DNA of 54,181 bases, taken from Neglectibacter sp. X58 (GTDB lineage Bacteria > Bacillota > Clostridia > Oscillospirales > Acutalibacteraceae). The notes beneath the pieces are model-generated. The model saw only the letters and a list, made by a program, of their open reading frames with translations. It did no database searches and was not told the origin of the DNA. The stretch covers positions 1-54,181 of the forward strand of contig NZ_QWEO01000017.1 of assembly GCF_009936035.1 (NCBI RefSeq). Reading direction: 5' to 3'. The translations under genes were made by a program, and so were the position numbers. Shown one piece after another: positions 33,306 through 41,159 of the stretch (positions are counted from its first letter, which is position 1; every line of letters starts with the position of its first letter).

Positions 33306-34676
33306 ATGGAAAATCAACTGGAATGGCTGGACGAGTATAACATTGGCGTTGAGGTGATTGACAAAGAGCACCAGCGGCTCTTTAAAATTATCAAAAAACT
33401 TATGGGTTTCAGTGAGGAAGAAAAGAAAAACCAGCGGGCCTGCCAGGAGGGCGTCAAATACTTTAAAGGCCATACCGTGAAGCATTTTGCCGAGGAGGAG
33501 GCTTATATGGCCTCTGTGGGCTATGAAGGGCTGGAAAGGCACAGGAAAATACATACAGGCTTCCGGGTGAACACCCTGCCCGCCCTGGAGCAGGAGCTGG
33601 AAGCGGCGGAGTATGCCCCGGACGCAGTGGATCACTTCCTGGGCGTGTGCGCCGGATGGCTTATCGGCCACACCCTCACAGAGGATCAGGCCATTGTTGG
33701 CGGGGCTGTCAGCAAGTGGGAGGGCCTTCTGCCGGAAGAAGAGCTGGCGGCCATGAAAAAGCTGATTGTCCAGTTGGTGTTCGATATGTTCCATCTGGAG
33801 TCCCAGGTGATCAGCGACACCTACGGCGGGGAAAAGTTTGGCCGGGGCGTATATTACAGGCTGACCTACGGCGCGCCCAAAGAGGAAAAAAAGCAGGAAG
33901 TCCTGTTGATTTTTGAGGAAAAGCTGCTTATCAATACAGTTGGAAAGGCCATGGGCCTTAAAACCAATAAGCTGGACACTAGGCTGGTTCACGCCGCCCG
34001 GTATACAGCCCGGCAGTTTGTGGGCCGGGTGCTGGAGAACTTCCCGGAGGCCTCCCGTTACGAGCTGAAGGATGAAAACCTGCTGACGTATGAACAGTTC
34101 CAGCAGGTGTTCGACCGGGAAAAGCCCCAGGTAAGCCTGCTGTTCAATACAGGCGGGGCAGGGTATTTTGCCTATTGCATGATTGCCCCCCGCCTGCTGG
34201 AAAAGGGCGTGGGCACCTCCCTGGAGGCAGATAACGCCTTGGAAGAGGTGGAGAAGTTTCTGTCCAGGCGGGAAGAAGCGGTTGCGGAGGAGGAAAGCAA
34301 CCCCAAGCCTAAAGTGCTGGTGGTGGACGATTCCGCAACCATCCGCACCGGCATGAAAACCCTGCTGGGGGAGGACTATGATGTGCTGGTGGCAGAGTCC
34401 GGGATATCCGCCATCCGGGCCATCACCCTGGATAAGCCGGATCTGGTTCTGCTGGACTATGAAATGCCGGTTTGCGACGGCAGGCAGACCCTGGAAATGC
34501 TGCGTTCCGTAAAGGAATTTGCCAGCCTCCCGGTAGTTTTCCTCACAGGCAGGAGCGATCCGGAAAGCGTGCGCAAGGTCATGGCGCTGAATCCAACCGG
34601 CTATCTGCTGAAATATTTAAAGCCTGCGGAGCTGAAGCAGAAAATTGACGCCTTCGTTGCCGCCGCAAAGAAATAA
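33306..34676 (+). CDS. Hemerythrin / uncharacterised middle domain / response-regulator receiver fusion
   Basis: 456 residues in three parts. (1) Bacteriohemerythrin, about 1-130: His/Asp/Glu ligands in IDKEHQRLF, KHFAEEEAYM, ERHRKIHTGF and WLIGHTLTEDQ, binding a di-iron centre that senses or carries O2. (2) About 140-320, an alpha/beta region (DTYGGEKFGRGVYYRLTYG) that may be CheC/CheX-like; I am not certain. (3) Receiver, about 335-456: VLVVDDSATIRTGM, phospho-acceptor Asp in LVLLDYEMPVCDG, FLTGRSD, and the switch Lys. No histidine kinase is adjacent. ATG 33306 follows AGAGGAGGAAGC. It probably couples oxygen exposure to a phosphorelay or chemotaxis. Confidence 0.85.
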   Translation: MENQLEWLDEYNIGVEVIDKEHQRLFKIIKKLMGFSEEEKKNQRACQEGVKYFKGHTVKHFAEEEAYMASVGYEGLERHRKIHTGFRVNTLPALEQELEAAEYAPDAVDHFLGVCAGWLIGHTLTEDQAIVGGAVSKWEGLLPEEELAAMKKLIVQLVFDMFHLESQVISDTYGGEKFGRGVYYRLTYGAPKEEKKQEVLLIFEEKLLINTVGKAMGLKTNKLDTRLVHAARYTARQFVGRVLENFPEASRYELKDENLLTYEQFQQVFDREKPQVSLLFNTGGAGYFAYCMIAPRLLEKGVGTSLEADNALEEVEKFLSRREEAVAEEESNPKPKVLVVDDSATIRTGMKTLLGEDYDVLVAESGISAIRAITLDKPDLVLLDYEMPVCDGRQTLEMLRSVKEFASLPVVFLTGRSDPESVRKVMALNPTGYLLKYLKPAELKQKIDAFVAAAKK

Positions 34677-34776
34677 GCTTTTTGCATATGTTTTTCTGCA
34701 CATATTTCCAGGCGCCTGTTTATGTGCAGACAGCTTTTAAAACAGCCGGAACGCCTGCTGCCTTAGCAGAAAAATC

Positions 34777-34805
34777 TTGACAAAACAGGCGGGGTGGGCT
34801 ATAAT
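34777..34805 (+). promoter_or_regulatory. Consensus sigma-A promoter of the leuA T-box transcript
   Basis: TTGACA (34777-34782), 17-nt spacer, TATAAT (34800-34805): a perfect match to consensus. Confidence 0.9.
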
Positions 34806-34811
34806 CTTAGA

Positions 34812-35092
34812 AAAAATAGAGAGAATGACAGTGACGGGAAGAAGACGCTGCAAGCGGCGTTTCAGAGAGCCTGCGGGTGGTGAAAGCAGGTGCGCGGCCC
34901 AGTGTGTATGCTGATCCCCGAGTCGCCCCCCTGAAAGCCTGTGCCGTAGGGAGGGTCGTGCGGCGGCGTTATCCGCCAAGCCTTGTCAGAGGCCTGAAGG
35001 GCGCGTCCCGCGCCGAAACCGGGTGGTACCGCGTAAATACCCTTGAGATTTTCGCCCCGGATACAGAAGCAGTTCTGTATCCGGGGCTTTTT
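34812..35092 (+). promoter_or_regulatory. T-box leader, leucine specifier
   Basis: AGAGAG and GGTGGTGAAAGCAGG mark stem I. The specifier segment ATGCTGATCCCCGAG reads CTG (Leu) in the same register as TGG in the Trp leader. T-box core GGGTGGTACCGCG at 35021-35033. Terminator GCCCCGGATACAGAA / TTCTGTATCCGGGGC (35054-35087) then TTTTT. The core UGGU fits an A discriminator, as in tRNA-Leu. Confidence 0.92.
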
Positions 35093-35131
35093 CTGCCTCT
35101 GGGCAAACCCTATGGAAAGGACGGATTCCTC

Positions 35132-36841
35132 ATGAAGCAAAGCTATAAAAAATACAAGCCCTTCACCCCCCAGCCCCTGCCTGACCGTACCTGGCCCGAC
35201 AAAGCCCTTACAAAGGCCCCAATCTGGTGCAGCGTAGATCTCCGGGACGGCAACCAGGCCCTTGTAAACCCCATGAACCTGGAGCAGAAGCTGGAGTTTT
35301 TCCAGATGCTGTGCAAAATCGGCTTTAAGGAGATTGAGGTGGGCTTCCCGGCAGCATCGGAGACGGAATATGAAATCCTCCGGGCGCTGATAGACCAGGG
35401 GCTTATCCCTGACGATGTATCGGTGCAGGTGCTGGTGCAGGCCCGGGAGCACCTCATCCGCAAAACTTTCGAGGCCATCCGGGGCGCAAAAAACGTCATT
35501 ATCCATTTCTATAATTCCACCTCGGAATTACAGCGCCGGGTGGTATTCGATACGGACATGGCCGGAGTGACGGAAATTGCTGTGGAAGGGGCAAGGCTTA
35601 TCCGCCGCCTGACCCAGGAGCTTATGGCAAAGGAGCCTGTAAACGTCCGCTATGAATATTCCCCGGAAAGCTTTTCCGGTACAGAGATGGACAACGCTGC
35701 CATGATTTGCGACCGGGTGCTGGAAGAACTGGGGGCCACGCCGGAAAACCCGGCTATTATCAACCTGCCCAATACAGTGGAGTTGTGTACCCCCAACACC
35801 TATGCCGACCAGGTGGAATACTGCTGCCGGAAAATGAAGCGCCGGGACTGCGCCATTATCAGCCTCCACGCCCACAACGACCGGGGCACAGGTACAGCCG
35901 CCACAGAGTTGGGCCTGATGGCAGGGGCGCAGCGGGTGGAGGGCACACTGTTCGGCAATGGGGAGCGCACAGGCAACGCGGACATTATGAATGTGGCCAT
36001 GAACCTGTATGCCCAAGGGGTGGATCCGGCCCTGGACTTTTCCAACATGAAGCATATCCGCAAGGTATACGAGGAGTGTACCCAGATGCAGGTACACCCC
36101 CGCCATCCCTATGCCGGGGAACTGGTGTTCACAGCCTTTTCCGGCTCCCACCAGGACGCTATCAGCAAAGGGGTAAACTACATGGCAAAGCACAGCTCCC
36201 CCTATTGGGAGGTGCCTTACCTCGCCATTGACCCGGCAGATTTAGGCCGGCAGTACGAGCCGATTATCCGCATTAACAGCCAGTCCGGCAAGGGGGGCGC
36301 CGCCTTTGTCATGCGGCAGAACTTTGGCTATGTACTGCCCAAGGCCATGCACCCGGAGTTTGGGGCCAAGGTTAAGGAAGAATGCGACCGCCTGGGTCGG
36401 GAGATAAGCGCCGGGGAAGTGTTCGCCATTTTCCGGCGGGAATATTTGGACGTGAAAGAGCCATACCACCTGATGGCCTACAAAATCTTTGAAGAGGACG
36501 GGGGCCAGGGCCAAGTGGTGGTGGATTTTGAAGGCACCTTGCGTTTTGACAACCACGCCCAGTTTATCTCCGGCAAGGGCAATGGCCCTCTGGACGCGTT
36601 CTTCAACGCTTTGCGCACAGTGGGGCTTACAGAATATGAATTTATCTCCTACAGCGAACACGCTGTTTCCGGCGGCGCAGACTCCAAGGCTGTGTCTTAC
36701 ATTCAGCTCCGCCATGGGGGAGAGATTATTTTCGGCGTGGGCATGGACAATAACATCAGCGTTGCCTCCATCAAGGGCATCCTCTGCGCCATCAACAGGC
36801 AGCGTGCCGCTGCACCTCCTCGTGAAAAAACTGGTATATGA
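35132..36841 (+). CDS. leuA: 2-isopropylmalate synthase, LeuA type 2
   Basis: 569 residues, the ~560-residue LeuA2 form. Motifs: SVDLRDGNQALVNP near the start, the metal-binding SLHAHNDRGTGTAAT, GAQRVEGTLFGNGERTGN, and a C-terminal allosteric domain (about 430-550). It condenses acetyl-CoA with 2-oxoisovalerate, the first step of leucine synthesis; the C-terminal domain binds leucine. ATG 35132 follows AAAGGACGGATTCCTC; an earlier in-frame start at 34877 lies in the T-box. The last ~15 residues (QRAAAPPREKTGI) look unlike the family end and lead directly into the fragment zone, so the natural terminus may have been replaced. Confidence 0.93.
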   Translation: MKQSYKKYKPFTPQPLPDRTWPDKALTKAPIWCSVDLRDGNQALVNPMNLEQKLEFFQMLCKIGFKEIEVGFPAASETEYEILRALIDQGLIPDDVSVQVLVQAREHLIRKTFEAIRGAKNVIIHFYNSTSELQRRVVFDTDMAGVTEIAVEGARLIRRLTQELMAKEPVNVRYEYSPESFSGTEMDNAAMICDRVLEELGATPENPAIINLPNTVELCTPNTYADQVEYCCRKMKRRDCAIISLHAHNDRGTGTAATELGLMAGAQRVEGTLFGNGERTGNADIMNVAMNLYAQGVDPALDFSNMKHIRKVYEECTQMQVHPRHPYAGELVFTAFSGSHQDAISKGVNYMAKHSSPYWEVPYLAIDPADLGRQYEPIIRINSQSGKGGAAFVMRQNFGYVLPKAMHPEFGAKVKEECDRLGREISAGEVFAIFRREYLDVKEPYHLMAYKIFEEDGGQGQVVVDFEGTLRFDNHAQFISGKGNGPLDAFFNALRTVGLTEYEFISYSEHAVSGGADSKAVSYIQLRHGGEIIFGVGMDNNISVASIKGILCAINRQRAAAPPREKTGI

Positions 36842-37053
36842 CGGTGAGGCTTCCGGCCCGGAAGGAACTGGGAGAAGCGTTCAAAGGTTCCAATCTTGCG
36901 TACTGCTCTGCCCGTCGCATTCCCGGTGTGGGAAGGAACTATCTGGTTGGTTCCGAAAGAGGTGGAGAATCCTATAGACAGTTGCAGAAAAAGCAGCAAG
37001 GCGCAGAAGGTGCCCAAAAGACGGGAATATATAACTCTCTAAGCTACAACTAA
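36838..37053 (+). CDS. 71-codon ORF of unknown origin at the edge of the fragment zone
   Basis: The ATG overlaps the leuA stop (ATGA). It encodes a basic peptide (MTVRLPARKELGEAFKGSN, ending KTGIYNSLSYN) with no family that I recognise, no good ribosome site, and lies in the stretch of broken mobile-element genes. It may be a scrambled remnant rather than a gene. Confidence 0.25.
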   Translation: MTVRLPARKELGEAFKGSNLAYCSARRIPGVGRNYLVGSERGGESYRQLQKKQQGAEGAQKTGIYNSLSYN

Positions 37054-37070
37054 ACTATTGTAGTTATAAT
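37044..37070 (+). promoter_or_regulatory. Orphan promoter with CTACAA/TTGTAG dyad
   Basis: Inverted repeat CTACAA (37044-37049) / TTGTAG (37058-37063) directly upstream of TATAAT (37065-37070), then AGGAGTGATGTATC and the ATG of a truncated response regulator. A CTACA/TGTAG dyad is the kind of site bound by BlaI/CopY-type repressors. Confidence 0.5.
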
Positions 37071-37092
37071 GGATAGATAGGAGTGATGTATC

Positions 37093-37158
37093 ATGAAACT
37101 TCTATATGCAGAAGATGAGAAAAGTATGTCGGAAGCCGTAGTGGATATTCTTATGTAA
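37093..37158 (+). pseudogene. OmpR-type response regulator, first 21 codons only
   Basis: MKLLYAEDEKSMSEAVVDIL is the N-terminus of an OmpR-family receiver (acidic pocket ED). It is cut off after 21 codons by TAA at the junction with a VirB4 fragment. Promoter, dyad and ribosome site are intact, so only the gene body was lost. Confidence 0.75.
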
Positions 37159-37519
37159 GACACTCAACAATCACAAGCGTTCTCTGAAAGCTGCCTTTTA
37201 CACAGCCATACAGCCAAAGCTGCTGATCTTCCTTTCTTTCCTCAACCAGCGGGCCGATATGGAGGAGTACCAGAAGTCCATCCATATCCCAGAGCAGGTG
37301 GACGCATTTAACGGCATCCGGCGGGAGTATTCGGGGATGCTCAAAGGCCAGCTTGCCAGGGGGAACAACGGCCTGACAAAGACCAAGTACATCACCTTTG
37401 GCATTGAAGCGGACAGCCTGAAAGAAGCAAAGCCCCGCCTGGAACGCATCGAAGCCGATGTGCTGGCGAATTTCAAGGTGTTGGGAACCCGCGTCCACTC
37501 GTTAGACAGCTATAGTTGA
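37157..37519 (+). pseudogene. VirB4/TraE-like conjugation ATPase, internal fragment
   Basis: About 118 residues beginning KTLNNHKRSLKAAFYT and including EQVDAFNGIRREYSGMLKG and ITFGIEADSLKEAKPRLERI, as in VirB4-like ATPases of Gram-positive integrative conjugative elements. It lacks both the N-terminus and the Walker motifs. It ends at VHSLDSYS in a stop at the junction with the integrase remnant. Confidence 0.78.
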
Positions 37520-37994
37520 TTGCTACTTTCGGTAGCCCGTTCCGATTGAGGAATAAGAAATTGCTGTAACCGCCGACAATCAATTTGTCTGCCCGTCCTC
37601 TGCCATTCAGCACACGCTTGAACGCTTCATAGACTTTGGTACTCATTGGGATTTGTCTGATACCGCTTTTTGTCTTTGGCGTTTCAACATGATAACCAAT
37701 ACCCGATACTTTCAAAAGCTGGTAGTCTATGTTGATTAGCTTATGCTCAAAGTCAATGTCGCTTTCAGTCAATCCGCAGAGTTCAGAAATGCGTAGCCCT
37801 GTTCCTAACAGTATGATAATCTCGTCGTAATACTTCTGATAGGTTTTATCATTCTGCACAAAGGACAGGAAAGACGCTTCCTGTGTTGGGGATAAAGGTA
37901 CCTTTGGTTCGGTGTTATCTTCTAAAACGGTGTTCAACTGGAAGTCAAAGGGATTTTTCCTAATGCAATCGTCCTGCCCGGTCATACTCACCAC
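37515..37994 (-). pseudogene. Tn916-type tyrosine integrase, internal fragment
   Basis: About 155 residues from the catalytic domain: [13 protein letters not shown], the first catalytic Arg in LLGTGLRISELCGLTESD, and PKTKSGIRQIPMS. The arm-binding N-terminus and the C-terminal HxxR and Tyr nucleophile are missing, so it cannot recombine. It is oriented against the neighbouring fragments. Confidence 0.85.
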
Positions 37995-38339
37995 GCGGCG
38001 GACATTCTTTTACGGCATCCTTTTCATGGTTCCGGCACTATTCCTTTTCGATTTTGAAGTCGGGCTGGAACGGTTTGGGGTATGACGTATTTACTCAATA
38101 TCCTGTATCTTGGGCTGGGGGCATCCGCACTCTGCTTTGTCACATGGAACCTTGCGGTAAAGGTGCTTGGCGCAGTCAAGACCAGCGTCTATATTTACAT
38201 GGTTCCCGTCATAACGGTGGTGACTTCCGTGCTACTGAAGGAGCCGGTGACATGGGTTTCCGTTATGGGGACGGTTTTGGCGGTTGCAGGGCTTTTTCTT
38301 TCTGAATATAACGGGAAGGGGAGTGGGAACAGTGAATGA
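37989..38339 (+). pseudogene. EamA/DMT-family transporter, C-terminal fragment with frameshift
   Basis: Two frames together give the C-terminal half of a drug/metabolite transporter: [19 protein letters not shown] in one frame, then after a shift at about 38080, [17 protein letters not shown] and [20 protein letters not shown]. The N-terminal half is absent. Confidence 0.75.
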
Positions 38340-38565
38340 GCCTGCGATAAGGACAGAGGAGCAGATCATCAGCCTGTTCCCCGACAGGGAAACTTTAATC
38401 TGCCGGGGATGGGTGCTGAAAAGAATGGAAATCCCGATTTTCATATAAGCGGTTTTGCAACGGGGGAAGGACTGCTTGCGGCAGGAACCGGTTTTGACAT
38501 TATCTTCCTTGACATACAGATGGATGGCATGGGCGGTAAAGAAGCAGAAGGAGACCGCCAATTCC
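38331..38565 (+). pseudogene. LytTR-type response regulator receiver, broken
   Basis: [15 protein letters not shown] resembles the receiver start (DDEPAIR). After a frameshift comes FHISGFATGEGLLAAG and the phospho-acceptor strand DIIFLDIQMDGMGGKEAE. Output domain absent; it fuses into the phage fragment. Confidence 0.6.
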
Positions 38566-38757
38566 TTAGAACTGGTGGTGCATAACAAAAAGCGTTACCA
38601 GCTCACCCACCTTCTGGAGAAGGGCCATGCCAAGCGTGGCGGCGGTAGGGTGCGGGCATTCCCCCATATCGCCCCTGCGGAACAGGCGAGCATCCGGGAA
38701 CTGGAGGAAGGCATCAAAAGCAGGCAAGAAACCTGCAAGCGGCAAAAAAGGAACTGA
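38541..38757 (+). pseudogene. Phage HK97 gp10-like head/tail protein, C-terminal fragment
   Basis: ANSLELVVHNKKRYQLTHLL then EKGHAKRGGGRVRAFPHIAP is the conserved C-terminal region of HK97 gp10-family morphogenesis proteins. The N-terminus is missing, and the frame ends in a stop after running into the VirB4 remnant. Confidence 0.7.
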
Positions 38758-39117
38758 AAAAAGAAAAGTCTGACTTAAAGGCCACCCTGCGCTTGACCCC
38801 GGATGCGAAACTGAGCAGCCGGGACAAACGGCGGCTTTCGGCATCAGTCAGCAAGGCAAAACGGGACGGTAGGCTCCCCAAGACCGCCCAGCAGACCATC
38901 CCCTACCAGGAAATGTGCCGGACGGTATCTGCATCATTGGCGACCGGTATTTCACCAAGCAAATCCAGTTTTACGATGTGAACTACCAGCTTTTGCCCAG
39001 AACGAGGACAAGAACCTGATTTTTGAGAACTACTGCGATTTCCTCAACTATTTTGACAGCTCCATCAAAGTCCAGCTTGAAAATCGGTACAGCCCGATTT
39101 TCAAGTTGAGCGGCTGA
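38715..39117 (+). pseudogene. VirB4/TraE-like ATPase, N-terminal fragment with two frameshifts
   Basis: Pieces in three frames: LQAAKKELKKEKSDLKATLR and KTAQQTIPYQEMC; then DGICIIGDRYFTKQIQFYDV; then QNEDKNLIFENYCDFLNYFD. They are consecutive in VirB4-like proteins of conjugative elements. This N-terminal part lies after, not before, the internal VirB4 fragment at 37157, so the two do not come from one simply interrupted gene. Confidence 0.75.
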
Positions 39118-39151
39118 GCCGGTGGTTCTTCGAGCTAAAGCGACAAACAGA

Positions 39152-39185
39152 AGCGGCGTACCCACCTGGGTGCGCCGCTCTTTTT
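39152..39185 (+). terminator. Terminator at the end of the fragment zone
   Basis: Stem AGCGGCGTACCCA / TGGGTGCGCCGCT (one G-U pair) followed by CTTTTT. The minus-strand TSUP gene stops right beside it (39187), so it may serve both directions. Confidence 0.75.
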
Positions 39186-39186
39186 A

Positions 39187-39999
39187 CTATATGCAGAAAA
39201 CCATGCTTTGCAAGGCCTCCACGCCATAGGCCCCCACATTGTAGACGTTAATCAGGATAATCACCAGCATCAGGGCCAGCAGCAGCTTTTCCACGGCTTT
39301 GTTGTCCATCCTTTTGGCAAGCTCTGCCCCCAGCAGCGCGCCGCCCACGCCGCCCAGGGCCATCAGCACCAGTTGGGGCCAGGAAAACCCCGGCACATTT
39401 CCCTGGGCAAGGGCGCTGAGCAGGCTGGCAATTTGAGAGAGCATGATGATGAAGATAGAATTTTTAGCGGCTTCCTTTGCTTCCATGGAGAAGCAGAAAA
39501 ACAGCAGGGCCATGTTCAGCGGCCCGCCCCCAATGCCCAGAAAGGCAGACACCACCCCCAGCATTCCGCCGGCAAACAGGCACGCTCCTGTGCCTTTCAG
39601 ATGATAGGAAGGGAGCTTGTCCTTTTTCAGGGTGTAGAAAAACACCAGTACCGTGGTTATCAGCAGCACCAGGGACTGCACCGTGCCCAGAATGGCTTCG
39701 TTGGAACGGGCTTTCACCAGCTCGAACAGCCACTTGCCCAGCAGCCCTCCTGCCGCCGCGCCCACCGCCAGAGGGGCTGTGGTGGCAATGCGCAGCTTCA
39801 CCCCGTTTCCCCGGCTGCGCAGCAGGGAAGCTACAGACATGCACAGCACCGTGCAGCCTGACAGAAAGCTGATGGTGGAAACGGGCAGGATGTGCAAAGC
39901 GTCCAGCACAGGCTTGATGATAACCCCGCCGCCGTAACCGGCTACTGCCCCCACGCAGGAGGCCAGCAGGCACACGGCAAACATGATGAAGGCTGTCAC
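39187..39999 (-). CDS. TSUP/TauE-SafE family membrane exporter (sulfite/sulfonate type)
   Basis: 270 residues, eight predicted membrane helices, with the duplicated TSUP motif: AGYGGGVIIKPVL near the N-terminus and GIGGGPLNMALLFF near the middle. Family members move sulfite, sulfonates, sulfoacetate or similar anions across the membrane. GTG start at 39999 overlaps the stop of the sulfatase maturase gene (GTGA), so the two are translationally coupled. Its placement next to sulfatase genes suggests export of sulfate/sulfite released by desulfation. Confidence 0.88.
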   Translation of the reverse strand: MTAFIMFAVCLLASCVGAVAGYGGGVIIKPVLDALHILPVSTISFLSGCTVLCMSVASLLRSRGNGVKLRIATTAPLAVGAAAGGLLGKWLFELVKARSNEAILGTVQSLVLLITTVLVFFYTLKKDKLPSYHLKGTGACLFAGGMLGVVSAFLGIGGGPLNMALLFFCFSMEAKEAAKNSIFIIMLSQIASLLSALAQGNVPGFSWPQLVLMALGGVGGALLGAELAKRMDNKAVEKLLLALMLVIILINVYNVGAYGVEALQSMVFCI

Positions 40000-41135
40000 A
40001 GCAGTCCGCCCCCTCTCTGGGATGCTCCCAGCACCCGGGCTATTTCCCGCAGGCGGGGCAGGGCATAGGCAAAAAACGCCTTATAGGCAGGGCAGAAATA
40101 GTTTTCCTGCGTCCCGCCCCCTTGGAGCGGCTCCCTGTCCCGGCGGCACCCGCCCCGGCAGAGGAAGAAATAGGGGCAGTCCCGGCAGGCGTCTGCCAGG
40201 CTTTTGGAGGAGGAGATAAACGCCAGGGCCTTTTCCTTTTGGGAGAGGGCAGGGAAACCATCCTCCTGCACAGTACCCAGCTTCCACTGATCCAGGCAGT
40301 AAAAATCGCAGGGGTATACAGAGCCGTCCGCCTCCACCACGTGCTGCACCGTACACTGGCCTGAAAGGCCGCAGCTTTCCGGAGGGCGGCCCAGCAGCAT
40401 CCCCACAAGGTTTTCAAAATACCGGATGTAGATAAAGTTCCCGGCTGTCACATCCCTGTACCAGAGATCGAAAAGGGTTTTCAGGAATTTCCCATACTGG
40501 GCCGGGGTGAGGGAATAAAGGGATGCGCCCCGGGGAGCCCCCAGGGGATCCAGGCAGGGGATGTACTGCTGGTACAGCAGGCCGCTGCGGCGGAAAAAAT
40601 TGTAGATTTTCGTGATGGAGTGGGCTGTTTTCCCTGTCACCACTGTGAGGATGTTAAAGTCTGCCTGGTGGGCTGTGAGGATTTGGGCAGCCCGCAGCAC
40701 CCGGCTGTAGGTGCCCTTCCCTTCTGGATCCAGGCGGTTTTCATCGTGTATGTCCTTGGTGCCGTCTAAGGAAAGGCCCACAAGGAAATGGTTGTCGTGG
40801 AAAAACCGCGCCCAGCTTTCATCTATGAGCAGGCCGTTTGTCTGGATGGCGTTTGCCACCTGGGCGCCATGGATATTATATTTTTTTTGCAGGGCCACAG
40901 CTTTTTGAAAGAATTCCAGGCCCCGCAGGGTAGGCTCGCCTCCCTGGAAGCCGAAGGAGCAGTTCTGGGTGGCATAGGAAAGGGCCTTCTGGATGAGGGC
41001 TTCCAGGGTTTCCTCGGACATAAGCCCGTAGGAATAGGTGCCGCGGTTCTGCTGCTCGTCGGCATAGAAGCAGTACCGGCACCGGACGTTGCAGCCGCCG
41101 GAGGCGGGCTTTATCAGCAGGCTGAGGGATGGCAT
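39996..41135 (-). CDS. Anaerobic sulfatase-maturating radical SAM enzyme
   Basis: 379 residues. Radical SAM cluster CNVRCRYC (Cys15, 19, 22), the SAM-binding GGEPTLRGLEFF, and a SPASM-type C-terminal Cys set (CGLSGQC, CDFYCLDQW, CRDCPYFFLCRGGCRRD, FCPAYK). anSME converts a Cys or Ser in CxPxR of sulfatases to formylglycine without oxygen, in the cytoplasm. The two sulfatases at 49.9-53 kb both carry Cys in this motif, so they are the expected clients. The histidine kinase gene ends 25 bp upstream, in the same orientation. Confidence 0.93.
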   Translation of the reverse strand: MPSLSLLIKPASGGCNVRCRYCFYADEQQNRGTYSYGLMSEETLEALIQKALSYATQNCSFGFQGGEPTLRGLEFFQKAVALQKKYNIHGAQVANAIQTNGLLIDESWARFFHDNHFLVGLSLDGTKDIHDENRLDPEGKGTYSRVLRAAQILTAHQADFNILTVVTGKTAHSITKIYNFFRRSGLLYQQYIPCLDPLGAPRGASLYSLTPAQYGKFLKTLFDLWYRDVTAGNFIYIRYFENLVGMLLGRPPESCGLSGQCTVQHVVEADGSVYPCDFYCLDQWKLGTVQEDGFPALSQKEKALAFISSSKSLADACRDCPYFFLCRGGCRRDREPLQGGGTQENYFCPAYKAFFAYALPRLREIARVLGASQRGGGLL

Positions 41136-41159
41136 GGCATAACATTCCTTTCTGGGTTC

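Noticed and set aside
34877-35131. Coding extension of leuA, and likewise of trpB2 (21883-21969)
   Set aside because: These bases form T-box leader or spacer sequence; good ribosome sites lie at 35132 and 21970.
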